Below are positions 62,986 to 64,000 of a stretch of 64,000 bases of DNA, in pieces (position 1 is the stretch's first letter; the number at the start of each line of letters is the position of its first letter). The notes beneath the pieces were generated by a model. That model was not told the origin of the DNA, made no database searches, and worked only from the letters and a program-made list of their open reading frames with translations. Made by a program: the position numbers and the translations under genes. Source of the stretch: Volucribacter amazonae (GTDB taxonomy: Bacteria > Pseudomonadota > Gammaproteobacteria > Enterobacterales > Pasteurellaceae); the NCBI RefSeq assembly GCF_029783845.1, contig NZ_LWID01000001.1, positions 2,054,501-2,118,500 of the forward strand, given 5' to 3'.

Positions 62986-63001
62986 CTGTAATCGTTTTCA
63001 T
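62986..63001 (+). promoter_or_regulatory. Gal operator before mglB
   Basis: CTGTAATCGTTTTCAT sits next to the CRP site. It shares 15 bases with the operator at galT. Confidence 0.8.
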
Positions 63002-63046
63002 AATGTGAAAGAGATCACATTATTTTAACAATAAACAGCGTATGCT
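63002..63046 (+). promoter_or_regulatory. mglB promoter with a perfect CRP site
   Basis: AATGTGAAAGAGATCACATT (63002-63021) is a perfect TGTGA-N6-TCACA palindrome. A -10 box TATGCT lies at 63041-63046, which puts CRP at about -41, the class II activation position. Confidence 0.85.
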
Positions 63047-63097
63047 AAATACGCAATTTAGCATTGACCTTTGAGTATCAATTAGGGAGAACCCATT

Positions 63098-64000
63098 ATG
63101 AAAAAAGCATTACTCAGCACCCTCGCATTATCTGTTGGTTTAAGCTTAACCTTGAGTACAGTGGCAGAAGCGAAAACCCGTATTGGCGTAACCATTTATA
63201 AATACGATGATCCATTTATGACCCTGATGCGTGATGAAATTCGCAAAGAGGCAGGAAATTATCCGCAAATTGAATTATTAATGAATGATTCTCAAAATCA
63301 GCAAGGTGTGCAAAATGACCAAGTGGACACCATTATTTCTCGTGGTGTTAAAGCCCTTGCCATTAATTTAGTCGATCCAAATGCCGCCCCTACCATTATC
63401 GCTAAAGCTAAATTAGAAAATTTACCTGTGGTTTTCTTTAATAAAGATCCAGGACCTCGTGCTATTGGTAGCTATGAACAAGCCTATTATGTCGGCACAG
63501 ATCCAAAAGAATCAGGTATTATTCAAGGCGACTTAATCGCTAAACAATGGAAAGCCAATCCCGATTTAGACCTTAACAAGGACGGTAAATTACAATATGT
63601 GTTACTCAAAGGGGAATTAGGACACCCTGATGCGGAGGCGCGTACACGTTATGTGATTGAAGAATTAAATCGCCAAGGCATTCAAACGGAAGAATTGTTC
63701 TTAGCGGGAGCAGAATGGGATACCGCTAAAGCTAAAGATATTGTGGATTCTTGGCTATCTGGACCGAAAAAAGACCAAATTGAGGTCATTATTTCCAATA
63801 ATGATGGTATGGCATTAGGGGCTTTAGAAGCCACCAAAGCACAAGGTAAAAAATTACCAATCTTTGGCGTTGATGCCTTACCTCGAGCTTTAGAATTAAT
63901 TAAATCTGGCGAACTAGCGGGAACAGTGTTAAATGATGGTGTTAGCCAAGGTAAAGCCGTTGTACAACTCTCCCAAAATCTTGCCGCTGGCAAAAACCCA
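63098..64000 (+). CDS. mglB: Galactose/methylgalactoside-binding protein MglB (runs off the window)
   Basis: 301 residues visible of about 330. The signal peptide MKKALLSTLALSVGLSLTLS ends about AEA before KTRIGVTIY. The periplasmic sugar-binding fold has IYKYDDPFMTLMRDEI (ligand Asp/Phe), LAINLVDPNAAPTIIAKA, VVFFNKDPGPRAIGSYEQAY and IISNNDGMALGALEA. It delivers galactose or glucose to MglAC, presumably beyond the window, and acts in chemotaxis in motile relatives. The binding site AGGGAGA precedes ATG 63098. There is no stop inside the window. Confidence 0.95.
   Translation, partial: MKKALLSTLALSVGLSLTLSTVAEAKTRIGVTIYKYDDPFMTLMRDEIRKEAGNYPQIELLMNDSQNQQGVQNDQVDTIISRGVKALAINLVDPNAAPTIIAKAKLENLPVVFFNKDPGPRAIGSYEQAYYVGTDPKESGIIQGDLIAKQWKANPDLDLNKDGKLQYVLLKGELGHPDAEARTRYVIEELNRQGIQTEELFLAGAEWDTAKAKDIVDSWLSGPKKDQIEVIISNNDGMALGALEATKAQGKKLPIFGVDALPRALELIKSGELAGTVLNDGVSQGKAVVQLSQNLAAGKNP

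Noticed and set aside
63682..63993. 103-residue frame opposite mglB
   Set aside because: Antisense to the clearly identified galactose-binding protein that runs off the window end.
1..64000. CRISPR arrays, prophage, integrative elements, rRNA or replication origin
   Set aside because: No regular direct repeats with spacers, no phage structural genes, no integrase and no rRNA or DnaA-box cluster were seen.

Overview
The window is a chromosomal stretch of an AT-rich gamma-proteobacterium of the family Pasteurellaceae (Haemophilus/Aggregatibacter/Pasteurella/Avibacterium group). The evidence is 24 exact copies, located by eye, of the Haemophilus-type DNA uptake word AAGTGCGGT on both strands, plus gene blocks in the order known from Haemophilus: comNOPQ-recC, ampD/pilABCD, hemH-menI-ydiJ-ompA, yejM-yejL/yejK-bamE, dapE-yffB and galMKT/galS/mglB. 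The species cannot be named from the sequence alone. There is no rRNA, CRISPR array, prophage or replication origin.

Layout. 1-6 kb: four prepilin-like competence genes, then recC. 6-9.7 kb: the CpxRA envelope-stress two-component system, a toxin-antitoxin pair and tRNA-Ser(GGA). 9.8-16.1 kb: a SulP transporter, ampD, and the pilABCD type IV pilus/DNA-uptake operon diverging from ampD. 16.2-26.3 kb: brnQ, a small lipoprotein, an amidohydrolase, a DUF1275 membrane protein, hemH, a hotdog thioesterase, ydiJ and ompA. 26.3-27.4 kb: remnants of two transposases (IS1 type and Mutator type). 27.4-32.1 kb: a polysaccharide-deacetylase family gene, yejM, yejL, yejK and bamE. 32.4-40.5 kb: a Bcr-type exporter, a frameshifted epmC, htpX, rimI, holD, rsmC and a polar amino-acid ABC transporter. 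40.6-41.8 kb: a second transposase graveyard. 41.9-46.6 kb: a Na+/H+ antiporter, an endonuclease/exonuclease/phosphatase protein, an M15 peptidase, dapE and yffB. 46.8-53.9 kb: an AraC-controlled sugar ABC transporter with its own FGGY kinase. 54-57.1 kb: a TPP riboswitch and thiM-thiD-thiE-tenA. 57.1-58.4 kb: a third graveyard (IS630 and IS1595). 58.4-64 kb: galMKT, galS and the start of mglB.

Two things stand out. First, a dispersed element of about 105 bp, with TATAGTCG termini and a GC-rich core strikingly like the Correia element of Neisseria, occurs nine times as full, decayed, truncated or terminus-only copies. It sits mostly between convergent genes, once in the apparent leader of the competence operon, twice directly after a stop codon, and once against a decayed IS630 transposase. 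Second, the sugar operon at 46.8-53.9 kb lies behind a close homologue of the arabinose regulator AraC and carries a consensus AraC half-site plus a second, degenerate half-site 21 bp further on. Yet the transporter is not of the AraFGH type, the kinase is not classical AraB, and no araA or araD is beside it.

The regulatory logic is readable in several places: CRP-type sites before the competence operons, a CpxR-like box before cpxR, a hairpin between cpxR and cpxA, identical gal operators before galT and mglB with a perfect CRP site at mglB, and a TPP riboswitch before the thiamine salvage operon.
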